Positions 33,544 through 41,586 of a DNA stretch of 64,000 nucleotides are shown here, in pieces (within the stretch, counting starts at the first letter, position 1; each line of letters opens with the position of its first letter). The notes beneath the pieces are model-generated. The model had not been told where the DNA came from and did not search any database. It worked only from the letters and a program-made list of their open reading frames with translations. The stretch comes from JANSWP01 sp041941305. Its GTDB lineage: Bacteria > Bacteroidota > Bacteroidia > Chitinophagales > Saprospiraceae. Both the position numbers and the translations under genes were made by a program. The stretch lies in the NCBI GenBank assembly GCA_041941305.1, contig JBGTQJ010000022.1, positions 1 through 64,000 of the forward strand, in the 5' to 3' direction.

Positions 33544-34548
33544 TTGTGGAATCTAAAAGGAGTAGTGTTTGGAATATTTCTACTCTTAATCTCTCCTTCA
33601 TTTTTACAAGCACAAGAAAAAGCCCAAAAACTCCATTTCCTCGAAACTCCAGATTCACTACACAAGGGAAGATTTTGGATGACCGCAGCAGCGGGAACAG
33701 CCATATATTCTACAGCATCCATAATACTTTGGAATTCCTGGTACAAGGATTATCCCATTAGCAGTTTTCATACTTTTAACGACTGGGGCGAATGGCAACA
33801 TATGGATAAGGTTGGTCATTTCACCCAAGCCTGGATAGAAAGCTATAATGGCTTCAACGGTGCACTTTGGACAGGCATGAAGCGGCGAAACGCAATGTGG
33901 ACAGGCGCAGCACTAGGCACTGCACTTCAACTTACGGTAGAGGTCATGGATGGATTTTCAGAAAATTGGGGCTTTTCCTGGGGCGATATTGCTTTTAATA
34001 CGCTTGGAACGGGCTTTTTTATTGGTCAGGAATTATTATGGCAGGAGCAACGCTTCAAATTGAAAGTCTCTTCAAATCCTCCAACATACACCGATGAAAC
34101 AATACTTTCAGCAGATGGGAATGCAAGAAGTAGCCCCAAAATCAGAGCAGAGTATTTGTATGGAGGAAGTGGAGTCGTTGCTTTTTTTAAAGATTATAAT
34201 GCCCAAACCTATTGGCTTTCGGGAAATGTTCATTCTTTTTTAAAGGACAAGAAGAACAGTCGCTTTCCAAAGTGGTTAAATATTGCAGTTGGATATGGAG
34301 CTGAAAACATGTATGGAGGATATGGCAATGCTTGGACAGAAGGTGACCATACCTTTACTCTCGATGACGCTATCTACCCCAGATACAAACAATTCTACCT
34401 CTCCTTTGATGTGGATTTATCAAAATTACCTGTCAAAAATCCATTTGCGAGATTGGCACTCGGCTTATTAAATTGGGTCAAAATTCCTGCACCTGCATTG
34501 GAAATGAACACGCTTGGAGAGGTGAAGTTCCATCCGTTTTTATGGTGA
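33544..34548 (+). CDS. DUF2279-like secreted protein
   Basis: The frame is open from 32785, but the first 250 codons cross the structured RNA region and read as low-quality sequence. The protein-like part starts with a signal peptide (WNLKGVVFGIFLLLISPSFLQAQ) with no ATG close by. TTG at 33544 or GTG at 33565 (preceded by AAAAGGAG) are the best starts. The mature part has MTAAAGTAIYSTASIILWNSWY, WGEWQHMDKVGHFTQAWIES and ENWGFSWGDIAFNTLGTGFFIGQELLW, the pattern of DUF2279/YfiM-type proteins. Residues near the end suggest an outer-membrane-associated protein. Function unknown. Confidence 0.65.
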   Translation: MWNLKGVVFGIFLLLISPSFLQAQEKAQKLHFLETPDSLHKGRFWMTAAAGTAIYSTASIILWNSWYKDYPISSFHTFNDWGEWQHMDKVGHFTQAWIESYNGFNGALWTGMKRRNAMWTGAALGTALQLTVEVMDGFSENWGFSWGDIAFNTLGTGFFIGQELLWQEQRFKLKVSSNPPTYTDETILSADGNARSSPKIRAEYLYGGSGVVAFFKDYNAQTYWLSGNVHSFLKDKKNSRFPKWLNIAVGYGAENMYGGYGNAWTEGDHTFTLDDAIYPRYKQFYLSFDVDLSKLPVKNPFARLALGLLNWVKIPAPALEMNTLGEVKFHPFLW

Positions 34549-34613
34549 AATGTGGTTCAAAAGTCGTTCATAGGTAGTTGGAAACATTTTAAACGACTTT
34601 GAACAAAATACAA

Positions 34614-36038
34614 TCACAAAGTCTTCAAATACTCAACCACCGCCCGTCTTTCTTCATCCGAAAATTTATCTCCAAAATAATGTCCACGATTTCCATAACC
34701 AGGGATAGTCGTATCATAGGTCCAATCCCCTTTTGCTTTTCCGATTTTTTTGTAATTCCAGCCTACTTTTTCGTAATTGTAATCGTCGCTTTTACCACTT
34801 CTTTGCCAAAATGTGGGTCGTTCAGGACTGTTGAGTAAAACGTCTAAATTGGGAATCGAACCATTGTGTAAATAAGGGGCAGTCGCCCAAATTCCATCCA
34901 GGGGTGGAGCGATGTAACCATTAGAGGGTTCCATGCTGGATACAGGTTCCGAATTTCCAAACCAGCTTTTGTTGTACCAATTGGCCAATCCGGAAGTCTC
35001 CGTAAAGTATTGGACATAATAAGGATCTGTTTTGACTACTTCCAGAGAAACGAGCTTATTTGGGTAAGTTTCTTCCTCACCATAAAAACCATGACATTTC
35101 GCACAGTTTTCTTCAAATAGCAATTGACCTTTTATTGCTAAATTTTTGTCAATTGGTTGAGGATATGGAGGAGGTTTCAATGATTCCAACCATGCTAAAA
35201 CATCTACAAAATGCTCATTGACTTTCCTGGCCTGGGTACTATCTGGAATGCCAAGCACTGCAGCTTGCATGAGCAGTTTTGTAAAGTCTCCGCGACCCAT
35301 CCCATTGTAATACAAGGCATTTTTCTTTTTCACATTCCAGAGTGGTGGCACATCGGAAGCCAGGGTGAATTTCATCATGTCAAAATTCTCTTGCTTCTTT
35401 TTTTTCAAATTTCCGGACTCCCGATAGTTCACACAACCCTCTTCAACTCGAAATGCTGGATTAACACCCTGTATTTTTGTTTTTATATAAGGACTTATTG
35501 CATTGGCAAAAAAACCATAATCCTGAAAAGCTGCTCTTTCTTTTGATTCTTTTTTGTATTTCCTTTTTACAAAGAAATTGAGGAGACCAGTCGCTGTTTT
35601 TTGACTTTTTGTAAAATCTGAAAAACTATTGCCCAAACCCAGAAAAATTTCGTTATTGAATTCAGAAGCATGACAGGTAAAGCAATTTCCTGCTGCAACT
35701 GTCACTCCATTTGGTGCGTCGAAAACATTGAATAGATATGGCATCTTGCCACTTTTTCCTTCTCTCTTTAAAACGGTATCTCTAAAATTTTTTAGCTTTT
35801 TCTCCAAAAAGGTCCATGGAATTCCGGATCCGATATAGTCCCCATAAATCATATAGTTGTATCCTTTTCCAGCATCTCCATTTGGATTTTGAGGGGTAGC
35901 TTCCAATTCCACTACTTTCCAATTGTTTTTCTCAAAAGCATTTGGTAAATGTTTATAGGAATGACAGGCTACCATTCCAAAAACCAGGTAGAAAAAGAAG
36001 AGCAGCTTTTTCGATTTGGATATTTTTATTTCTTTCAC
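34614..36038 (-). CDS. Dihaem cytochrome c lipoprotein
   Basis: Start MKEIKISKSKKLLFFFYLVFGMVACHSYKH shows a lipoprotein signal with Cys25. Two haem-attachment motifs: CFTCH near residue 118 (AAGNCFTCHASEF) and CAKCH near 314 (EENCAKCHGFYGEE). The C-terminal half has GIWATAPYLHNGSIPNLDVLLNSPERPTFW, typical of cytochrome c domains of dihaem peroxidase/oxidoreductase-like proteins. Probably a periplasm- or outer-membrane-anchored electron carrier or oxidoreductase. No partner oxidase lies nearby. Confidence 0.82.
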   Translation of the reverse strand: MKEIKISKSKKLLFFFYLVFGMVACHSYKHLPNAFEKNNWKVVELEATPQNPNGDAGKGYNYMIYGDYIGSGIPWTFLEKKLKNFRDTVLKREGKSGKMPYLFNVFDAPNGVTVAAGNCFTCHASEFNNEIFLGLGNSFSDFTKSQKTATGLLNFFVKRKYKKESKERAAFQDYGFFANAISPYIKTKIQGVNPAFRVEEGCVNYRESGNLKKKKQENFDMMKFTLASDVPPLWNVKKKNALYYNGMGRGDFTKLLMQAAVLGIPDSTQARKVNEHFVDVLAWLESLKPPPYPQPIDKNLAIKGQLLFEENCAKCHGFYGEEETYPNKLVSLEVVKTDPYYVQYFTETSGLANWYNKSWFGNSEPVSSMEPSNGYIAPPLDGIWATAPYLHNGSIPNLDVLLNSPERPTFWQRSGKSDDYNYEKVGWNYKKIGKAKGDWTYDTTIPGYGNRGHYFGDKFSDEERRAVVEYLKTL

Positions 36039-36128
36039 AATTAATGTTAAGTATTATTGAAAGCTTTGCAAAAAAAGTAAATTTCATGAATTTCACCACC
36101 TCATTTACATACATCAAATCACATAATC

Positions 36129-37046
36129 ATGTTAAAAAAGTTAGTTCTCTTTCCATTCTTTTTACTTTTCACTTTTTCTTTGTTAGATGCACAAAATTAC
36201 CAAATGTCTCGAGCAGATAGTTTGAGAGAGGAGGGTGATTTGAATAGTGCCATTGAAGCAGGTAAGGCAAGATTTGCAGAAAATCCCAATGACTTCAACA
36301 ACACGTACAATCTCGCCTGCAATCTGTCGCTGATGCGAAATGCTGATTCCGCCTTCCACTATCTCAAAATTGCCATGGATGGAGATACCTCTGTTCGGGC
36401 ATTGACAGATCCTGACTTTCTCTTCATAAGTAAATTCCCAAAATGGGAGGAAATTGCAAGAAACCAAATTCAAAAAGTAGAGATCAAATATGGCAAATAC
36501 GAAAACCTGGAATTGTCCAAGGAATTGTGGCGTATGAGTATGAAAGACCAGGCCTACTACTATCATATTGACATCGCCGGAAAAAAAATGGACAGAAATT
36601 CTCCAGTAACCTGGGCATTATGGGATTTAAAACAGGAATTGAACAGTAAAAATTTACAAGACCTGGAAGAAATCATTGCAGAGCATGGTTGGCCCAAAAG
36701 CTCTATCGTTAAGGGAAGTGCTGCACAGGCTGCTTTTTTAATTGTACAACATGCAGACTTGGAAACCCAAAAGAAATATTTGCCAATGATGCAAAAAGCT
36801 GCAGAAAATGGAGATGCAAGCTGGAGTTCCCTTGCTTTGCTTATTGACAGAGTAAGAATGCGAGAAGGCCAAGCTCAATTGTATGGTTCTCAGGTCATTA
36901 GAAATACAGAAACGGGTGCTTTTGAACCATTTGAAATTGAAGACCCAGCCAATGTGAATGTGCGCAGAAAGGAAGTAGGCCTGGGACCTATCGAAGATTA
37001 CTTATCTAATTGGGGGATAGAATATGTGGTGCCTGAAAAAGAATAA
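36129..37046 (+). CDS. DUF6624-like exported protein
   Basis: Signal peptide MLKKLVLFPFFLLFTFSLLDAQ. Residues ~25-110 form a TPR-like pair (RADSLREEGDLNSAIEAGKARFAENPNDFNNTYNLACNLSLM). The C-terminal half (IIAEHGWPKSSIVKGSAAQAAFLIVQHADLETQKKYLPMMQKAAENGDASWSSLALLIDRVRMREGQAQLYGSQV) matches the pattern of DUF6624 proteins: W-P, a lone H after the Q-A-A helix, then D-R and the YGSQ end. Function unknown. Confidence 0.75.
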   Translation: MLKKLVLFPFFLLFTFSLLDAQNYQMSRADSLREEGDLNSAIEAGKARFAENPNDFNNTYNLACNLSLMRNADSAFHYLKIAMDGDTSVRALTDPDFLFISKFPKWEEIARNQIQKVEIKYGKYENLELSKELWRMSMKDQAYYYHIDIAGKKMDRNSPVTWALWDLKQELNSKNLQDLEEIIAEHGWPKSSIVKGSAAQAAFLIVQHADLETQKKYLPMMQKAAENGDASWSSLALLIDRVRMREGQAQLYGSQVIRNTETGAFEPFEIEDPANVNVRRKEVGLGPIEDYLSNWGIEYVVPEKE

Positions 37047-37048
37047 GT

Positions 37049-37097
37049 TTAAGCTTAAGTCTAAGTTTAAGTGTTTTAGACTTAGACTTAAGCTTAA
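37049..37097. terminator. TTAAGC-word bidirectional terminator
   Basis: Perfect 18-bp arms 37049-37066 and 37080-37097 built of TTAAGC/TTAAGT words. The right arm overlaps the last codons of the convergent gene at 37094. Confidence 0.85.
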
Positions 37098-38113
37098 GAA
37101 TAGCCCAAAGATTTCATCACATTTGTCTGCAAAATAAAAATGGCTCCTATCAATGCTGGGAGCGCTAAATTGATTACAAACAAGCTAAAGGAAGCTGCGA
37201 GGATATTGACTTCGTTGGAACTGAAAAAACCCCAAACAAAAAGGGCAATTTCTCCTCTGGCGAGTAAGCCCATCAATGGCGGCAGTGGAATACTGGTTTG
37301 CATTAAATAGATGGTGGCAATTCCTGCAAACCCCTGGATTATTCCAACTTCAATATCAAAAAACTGAAGTGCCAGGAAGTATTGAAAAGAATAAGTCAAA
37401 TACCGCATAAGAGAAAATAATAGGACGTGACCTAGTTCTTTGTTGGAATAATTTTTAAGGACTGCCACATGTCGCAGGTATTTCTTTATTTTTTCGGGGA
37501 AAGGAATCCTTTTCGCAATGGGGATCACTAAATCAATATTGAAAAAGCAAAACAGCATCAAACCAACAAAAGCAATTCCAAGAAAGAAGACCAATCCAAG
37601 AATATAAATTTCAGGATCCAAAAAAGTTTTTGAAAATACAATTGCACCAAGCAAACCCATTGTCAGCAAGGTGAGCAATTGACTAAAACTCCCAACCAGG
37701 GTTGCTACTACTGCTTTCCAGTTGTTTTCTGGCTCTACCAACAAAATCCTGCCTCCATACTCCCCTACTCTATTTGGTGTAAATAGTGAAACAGTGACAC
37801 CTGCCAGAATAGCTTTGTACGTTTTCCAGAAATTGAGCCTAGAAAAATTCTTGATGAGCTGTTTCCATTTGATGGCTTCAATGCCCCAATTAACTGGCAC
37901 TAACATAGCAATTGCGATCAACCACCAAAGATTTGGGAAATTGAAATTTTGAAGAAAGGCACGCCATAATTCCTCAATATTATCCTTGGCAAATACCTGG
38001 CGATAGATGGTCCAAAGCAATAAGCCCACAATCAAAATTTTGACAGCGGCATTTAAAAATTTGTTATTTAGCAGTTGCTTCAATAGGCAGGATTTTAAGT
38101 ACCTAGACAGCAT
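37094..38113 (-). CDS. Lysylphosphatidylglycerol synthase TM-region family protein
   Basis: Eight or so hydrophobic helices (KILIVGLLLWTIYRQVF, WWLIAIAMLVPVNWGIEAIKW, LLTLLTMGLLGAIVF, IYILGLVFFLGIAFVGLMLFCFF). The family motif region is AILAGVTVSLFTPNRVGEYGGRIL. It matches the LPG_synthase_TM/UPF0104 family of integral membrane proteins, some of which act as lipid flippases (family knowledge). There is no soluble aminoacyl-transferase domain, so it is not a full MprF. Inner membrane. Confidence 0.82.
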   Translation of the reverse strand: MLSRYLKSCLLKQLLNNKFLNAAVKILIVGLLLWTIYRQVFAKDNIEELWRAFLQNFNFPNLWWLIAIAMLVPVNWGIEAIKWKQLIKNFSRLNFWKTYKAILAGVTVSLFTPNRVGEYGGRILLVEPENNWKAVVATLVGSFSQLLTLLTMGLLGAIVFSKTFLDPEIYILGLVFFLGIAFVGLMLFCFFNIDLVIPIAKRIPFPEKIKKYLRHVAVLKNYSNKELGHVLLFSLMRYLTYSFQYFLALQFFDIEVGIIQGFAGIATIYLMQTSIPLPPLMGLLARGEIALFVWGFFSSNEVNILAASFSLFVINLALPALIGAIFILQTNVMKSLGYS

Positions 38114-38144
38114 TATCTTTAATTTTTATCAGGTTCTTTTTTCG

Positions 38145-38208
38145 CTATTTTTCCTTAAAAAATCTTTATATAGCTAAGGCTATGGGCAGCTTTTTTAAGA
38201 AAAACTAT
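38145..38208. repeat. A/T-arm hairpin in divergent promoter region
   Basis: CTATTTTTCCTTAAAAAA (38145-38162) and TTTTTTAAGAAAAACTAT (38191-38208) are largely complementary, with an inner ATAGC...GCTAT hairpin. It lies between divergently read genes, so it is not an ordinary terminator. Confidence 0.5.
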
Positions 38209-38314
38209 CAAAAAAATAACGTTCCTAAAATTTTAAACATTATTCTGTCCAGGTACTTAAAAAAATTAAATGTATAATTTTATATGTAAAATACTCTCGG
38301 TTTCTTTGCACAAT

Positions 38315-38878
38315 ATGAAAAAAACAGAACCATACCGATTGTTAGGGGTTGATCCAGGTACCAATGTTTTAGGCTATGCAGTAATTGAAATTGTCAATAA
38401 TGAAATCAAGCCTTTAGATATCGGGGTGGTTACTATGAGTCATTTAAAAGCGCAACAACTCAAACTCAGAAAGATATTTGAAAGATTACAGACCCTAATT
38501 GACGTTTACCAACCGAAAGAAATGGCAATTGAAGCACCCTTTTTTGGCAAAAATGTTCAATCCATGTTAAAACTGGGAAGAGCTCAAGGTGTAGCGATGG
38601 CTGCTGGTATAACCAAGGGGGTTACCATCACCGAATATTCTCCAAAAAAAATAAAGCAATCCGTTACAGGCAATGGAAATGCTTCAAAAGAACAGGTGGC
38701 AGCAATGTTGAAAAACATTTTGGATTTCGAATTAGGGGAACATTATTTGGATGCTACGGATGCACTTGCTACTGCAGTCTGTCACTATTACCAATCCAAA
38801 AGCATTTTTGGTGGAGGGAAAAAGTATGGCGGTTGGGATAGTTTTATCAAGGAAAACCCAGATCGCCTCGCCGGGTAG
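38315..38878 (+). CDS. ruvC: Holliday junction resolvase RuvC
   Basis: Cuts Holliday junctions in the RuvABC pathway. The frame opens at 38270; MKKTEPYRLLGVDPGTNVLGYAVIE at 38315 is the normal start. The catalytic acids are visible in GVDPGT, MAIEAPFFGKN and the late DATDALATAVCH. LKLGRAQGVAMAA and SPKKIKQSVTGNGNASKEQVA are family-typical. 187 residues fits. Confidence 0.94.
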   Translation: MKKTEPYRLLGVDPGTNVLGYAVIEIVNNEIKPLDIGVVTMSHLKAQQLKLRKIFERLQTLIDVYQPKEMAIEAPFFGKNVQSMLKLGRAQGVAMAAGITKGVTITEYSPKKIKQSVTGNGNASKEQVAAMLKNILDFELGEHYLDATDALATAVCHYYQSKSIFGGGKKYGGWDSFIKENPDRLAG

Positions 38879-38997
38879 CCCAGTCTTTCCCAAAGGAACT
38901 CTTGGAGAAGGCTGTCGGGTTCCGAGGCATTTATGTGTAAGAATAGATGGGTGATGGGTGATAAAAAATAATCTGCTAAACACAGGAATTGAATAAT

Positions 38998-39390
38998 TCA
39001 AATCGCCTCCCGAATTTCTTTGGCAATAGCTTCGAATTCCTCCTGGGAAAACTGAAGCGTAGCTTTACCAAACATCATATCTCCTACTGTATCAAAAGGG
39101 ATTAAATGTACGTGGGCATGGGGCACTTCATCACCAATTACGGTTACTCCAACTCTATTACAAGGAATAACATTCTTGATGCCTTTGGCTACTTTTTTGG
39201 CAAAAACCATCAATCCACCAATTGTTTCATCATCTAAATCAAAGATGTAATCTATTTCTATTTTGGGAATGCAAAGGGTATGTCCTTTTGTTAGGGGTCT
39301 GATGTCCAAAAAGGCAAGGTAATGCTCCGTTTCTGCAATTTTATGGCAGGGGATTTCGCCATTAATAATTCTGGTGAAGATAGAAGGCAT
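38998..39390 (-). CDS. HIT-family nucleotide-binding hydrolase
   Basis: 130 residues with CxxxxGEIPCHKIAE-type start (SIFTRIINGEIPCHKIAETEHYLAFLDI). The histidine triad is HAHVHLIPF. The class resembles HinT-like purine phosphoramidases. Cytoplasmic. GreA lies upstream on the same strand, with a perfect 24-bp hairpin in the 96-bp gap. Confidence 0.92.
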   Translation of the reverse strand: MPSIFTRIINGEIPCHKIAETEHYLAFLDIRPLTKGHTLCIPKIEIDYIFDLDDETIGGLMVFAKKVAKGIKNVIPCNRVGVTVIGDEVPHAHVHLIPFDTVGDMMFGKATLQFSQEEFEAIAKEIREAI

Positions 39391-39410
39391 GGTGAGGGTG
39401 ATTCAAAATT

Positions 39411-39478
39411 GTTCAAAGTGGTTCAAAATTGTTCTAGAAACTTTAAACCATTTCGAACAATTTTGAACCACTTTGAAC
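39411..39478. terminator. GTTCAAA-word hairpin, perfect 24-bp arms
   Basis: Arms 39411-39434 and 39455-39478 are exact complements over 24 bp, made of GTTCAAA words. It lies between greA and the HIT gene, so it can separate their transcripts. Confidence 0.9.
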
Positions 39479-39486
39479 GCAATAAT

Positions 39487-39963
39487 TTATCCGATGGTTA
39501 TTTCAAGGACTTCAAATTCCAGATTTCCTCTGGGTGTTTCTACAATTGCAATTTCCCCAACTTTTTTTCCCAAGACTCCTTTTCCTACTGGTGAGTTAAT
39601 AGAAATCTTTTTGGCTTTCAAATCTGCTTCGGTTTCCGATACTATTTTATAGGTAATTTCTTTACCGTTTTTGACATTTTTGATAGTTACATTAGAAAAT
39701 ACAGTGACCTTGGAAGTATCTAATTGGCTTTCATCCAATATCCTGGCATTCGCCAAATCATTTTGCATTTCAGAAATTTTCAATTCCAGCATTCCCTGTG
39801 CATCTTTTGCAGCGTCATATTCGGCATTTTCAGACAAATCTCCTTTGTCTCTGGCTTCAGCAATGGCTTTTGCCACGGCCGCCCTACCATCGGTTTTCAA
39901 TTCTTCCAATTCTGCCATTAACCTGTCGTACCCTTCCTGCGTTAAATAGGTGTAATTTGCCAT
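39487..39963 (-). CDS. greA: Transcription elongation factor GreA
   Basis: Rescues backtracked RNA polymerase. 158 residues with the N-terminal coiled coil (LTQEGYDRLMAELEELKTDGRAAVAKAIAEARDKGDLSENAEYDAAKD; acidic tip DLSENAEY present). The C-terminal FKBP-like domain ends VGEIAIVETPRGNLEFEVLEI. Length and both domains are normal. Confidence 0.95.
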   Translation of the reverse strand: MANYTYLTQEGYDRLMAELEELKTDGRAAVAKAIAEARDKGDLSENAEYDAAKDAQGMLELKISEMQNDLANARILDESQLDTSKVTVFSNVTIKNVKNGKEITYKIVSETEADLKAKKISINSPVGKGVLGKKVGEIAIVETPRGNLEFEVLEITIG

Positions 39964-40186
39964 AATACTTAAATTTAAAAACGAGAAATTGAGAGTAGGA
40001 AAGAAAGAGAATTTCTAACTATCATTTTCTCTAAATCAGTCAATTCCGGCATTTCCAAGGTGTCATCTCCTTGAAATAGGTCTGTACACAAAAATTGAAA
40101 AGGTAAAGTGCCGGTTTTGAATTGAAGCTATAAGGCTAAAAATCCGGTATTCGTTCTCGAAATGTCGCCTTATCAAAATAAAATAC

Positions 40187-40220
40187 AAGAACGTTTCCAA
40201 AGGTTAATGGAAACGTTCTT
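40187..40220. terminator. Perfect 13-bp hairpin
   Basis: AAGAACGTTTCCA (40187-40199) and its exact complement (40208-40220), 8-base loop. Confidence 0.7.
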
Positions 40221-40355
40221 ATAGATTTAAAGCACAAAGATACGAATTATTTGTAGGAATTCTAAATTGGATTTTCCCAGGTAGGCATTGTTAAAGATTG
40301 TGGATAAAGAAATTCCCTTTTTCAGTTTCCCCGGACTCTAGAATAAAAACGAGAA

Positions 40356-40387
40356 AAGCCTAATCCAATTAAAATTGAATTAGGCTT
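40356..40387 (-). terminator. Terminator of the receptor-PorV operon
   Basis: AAGCCTAATCCAATT (40356-40370) pairs with AATTGAATTAGGCTT (40373-40387) with one mismatch. It lies about 50 bp beyond the stop of the PorV-like gene. Confidence 0.75.
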
Positions 40388-40434
40388 CTCAAAGTGCTTC
40401 ATTATAGAAACACTAAACCCTCAATAAATTAAAT

Positions 40435-41496
40435 TTAAAGAGATATTCTTACGGCAAAGTTATGGGTGCCATCATAAATTTTGGTAGCACGGTAAGCATA
40501 ATCAAATGCGATTCTTGGTGCATTCTCCTTTTTGCTTACTGGAACATTAATGGTCACTCCACCTGCCACCCCTGTATACAGTGCTTCTTCTGCTGCATCG
40601 AGCGCAGTAGCACCAAAATCTACTCTATAAGCCCCACGTACCATAAACATTTCGTTGAATGCAAATTCCAAACCACCACCAATTTGATCTTGGGAAAAGG
40701 CATTGGAAGTATAATTTCCAACCATTGTAATTCTTCCCTTCTTACCAACCAAAAAGTCGTATGAACCACCTATGTTCAATACGGATTGCAATTCAAAATC
40801 ATCTGATCTCAAACTGTTGGTCAAGCCAAAAGAGCCACCATCTTGTTGGATTTCATTATCGATGTCAAATCCCTCCCCTTTAAAAGACAAACGAGCACCT
40901 ACATTACGAAGAGAAATTCCAAACTTAAAATTGTCTTGCTCACCAGTTACGTATTGAACTCCTGCATCCAAAGCAATTGCAGAAGCAGAAGCATCGGCAA
41001 TAGATTCAGAAACAGCTCGGAAAGTAGCTCCTACAGATACCTTGTTTTCAAAAACATTGGCATAGGAAATTCCCAAATTGAAAAATCTGGGAGAGAAAGT
41101 AGCACCAGTTCCATCGGGTTGATCGGTGGTTGTCACCATAATGTCGCCGATATCCAAAGCCATCAAGCTGATACCCAATGCACCACTCTTGCCCATTCGG
41201 GTAGCAACACCAAGTGCATTCATTTTGATATCTGTGCCTTTAAGATATAATGCATTCCCTAAAAGAACTTCAGTTTTATTGATTCGAGCAAGGCCTGCCA
41301 CATTCAATCGCATAGACTCTACTCCAGTAATCATAGAAGTAGTCATTGTATGCAAGCCAGCACTCCTTGCCCAAGGATTCATTAGCAACTCAGAAGCACC
41401 AGCTTCTCCCTGACGATCGGGATTTCCTGCAAAGCTAATATCGGAAACCGTTACTGCCAATGCTAACGAAAGGATGAAGTATATAAAACGATTCAT
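40435..41496 (-). CDS. PorV/PorQ-family outer-membrane protein
   Basis: Signal peptide MNRFIYFILSLALAVTVSDISFAG, then the family start NPDRQGEAGASELLMNPWARSAGLHTM. Amphipathic beta strands (GALGISLMALDIGDIMVTT, FNLGISYANVFENKVSVGATFRAV) run to the end, and the last strand is aromatic/aliphatic (NFAVRISL). PorV family proteins are 14-strand barrels that shuttle or anchor T9SS cargo (family knowledge). This one is in an operon with a receptor and a giant secreted protein, so it may be a dedicated partner rather than the housekeeping PorV. Confidence 0.85.
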   Translation of the reverse strand: MNRFIYFILSLALAVTVSDISFAGNPDRQGEAGASELLMNPWARSAGLHTMTTSMITGVESMRLNVAGLARINKTEVLLGNALYLKGTDIKMNALGVATRMGKSGALGISLMALDIGDIMVTTTDQPDGTGATFSPRFFNLGISYANVFENKVSVGATFRAVSESIADASASAIALDAGVQYVTGEQDNFKFGISLRNVGARLSFKGEGFDIDNEIQQDGGSFGLTNSLRSDDFELQSVLNIGGSYDFLVGKKGRITMVGNYTSNAFSQDQIGGGLEFAFNEMFMVRGAYRVDFGATALDAAEEALYTGVAGGVTINVPVSKKENAPRIAFDYAYRATKIYDGTHNFAVRISL

Positions 41497-41510
41497 AATA
41501 TTTTCTTTGA

Positions 41511-41578
41511 GTTCCCTGTTCCGTGTCCCTAGTTCCCCATTAAATTAAGAGGGAACCAGGAACTGGGAACAGAGAACC
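41511..41578. repeat. GGGAAC-word hairpin within operon
   Basis: GTTCCC and GGGAAC words in opposite halves form an imperfect hairpin in the 90-bp gap between the PorV-like gene and the giant gene. The same words fill the next gap of the operon (45668-45755). Confidence 0.75.
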
Positions 41579-41586
41579 GATGAAGA

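Larger units (their letters stand above)
39964..40434. other. Spacer with two terminator-type hairpins
   Basis: Upstream of greA and downstream of the PorV-like operon. No gene. Hairpins at 40187-40220 and 40356-40387 are listed separately. Confidence 0.7.
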
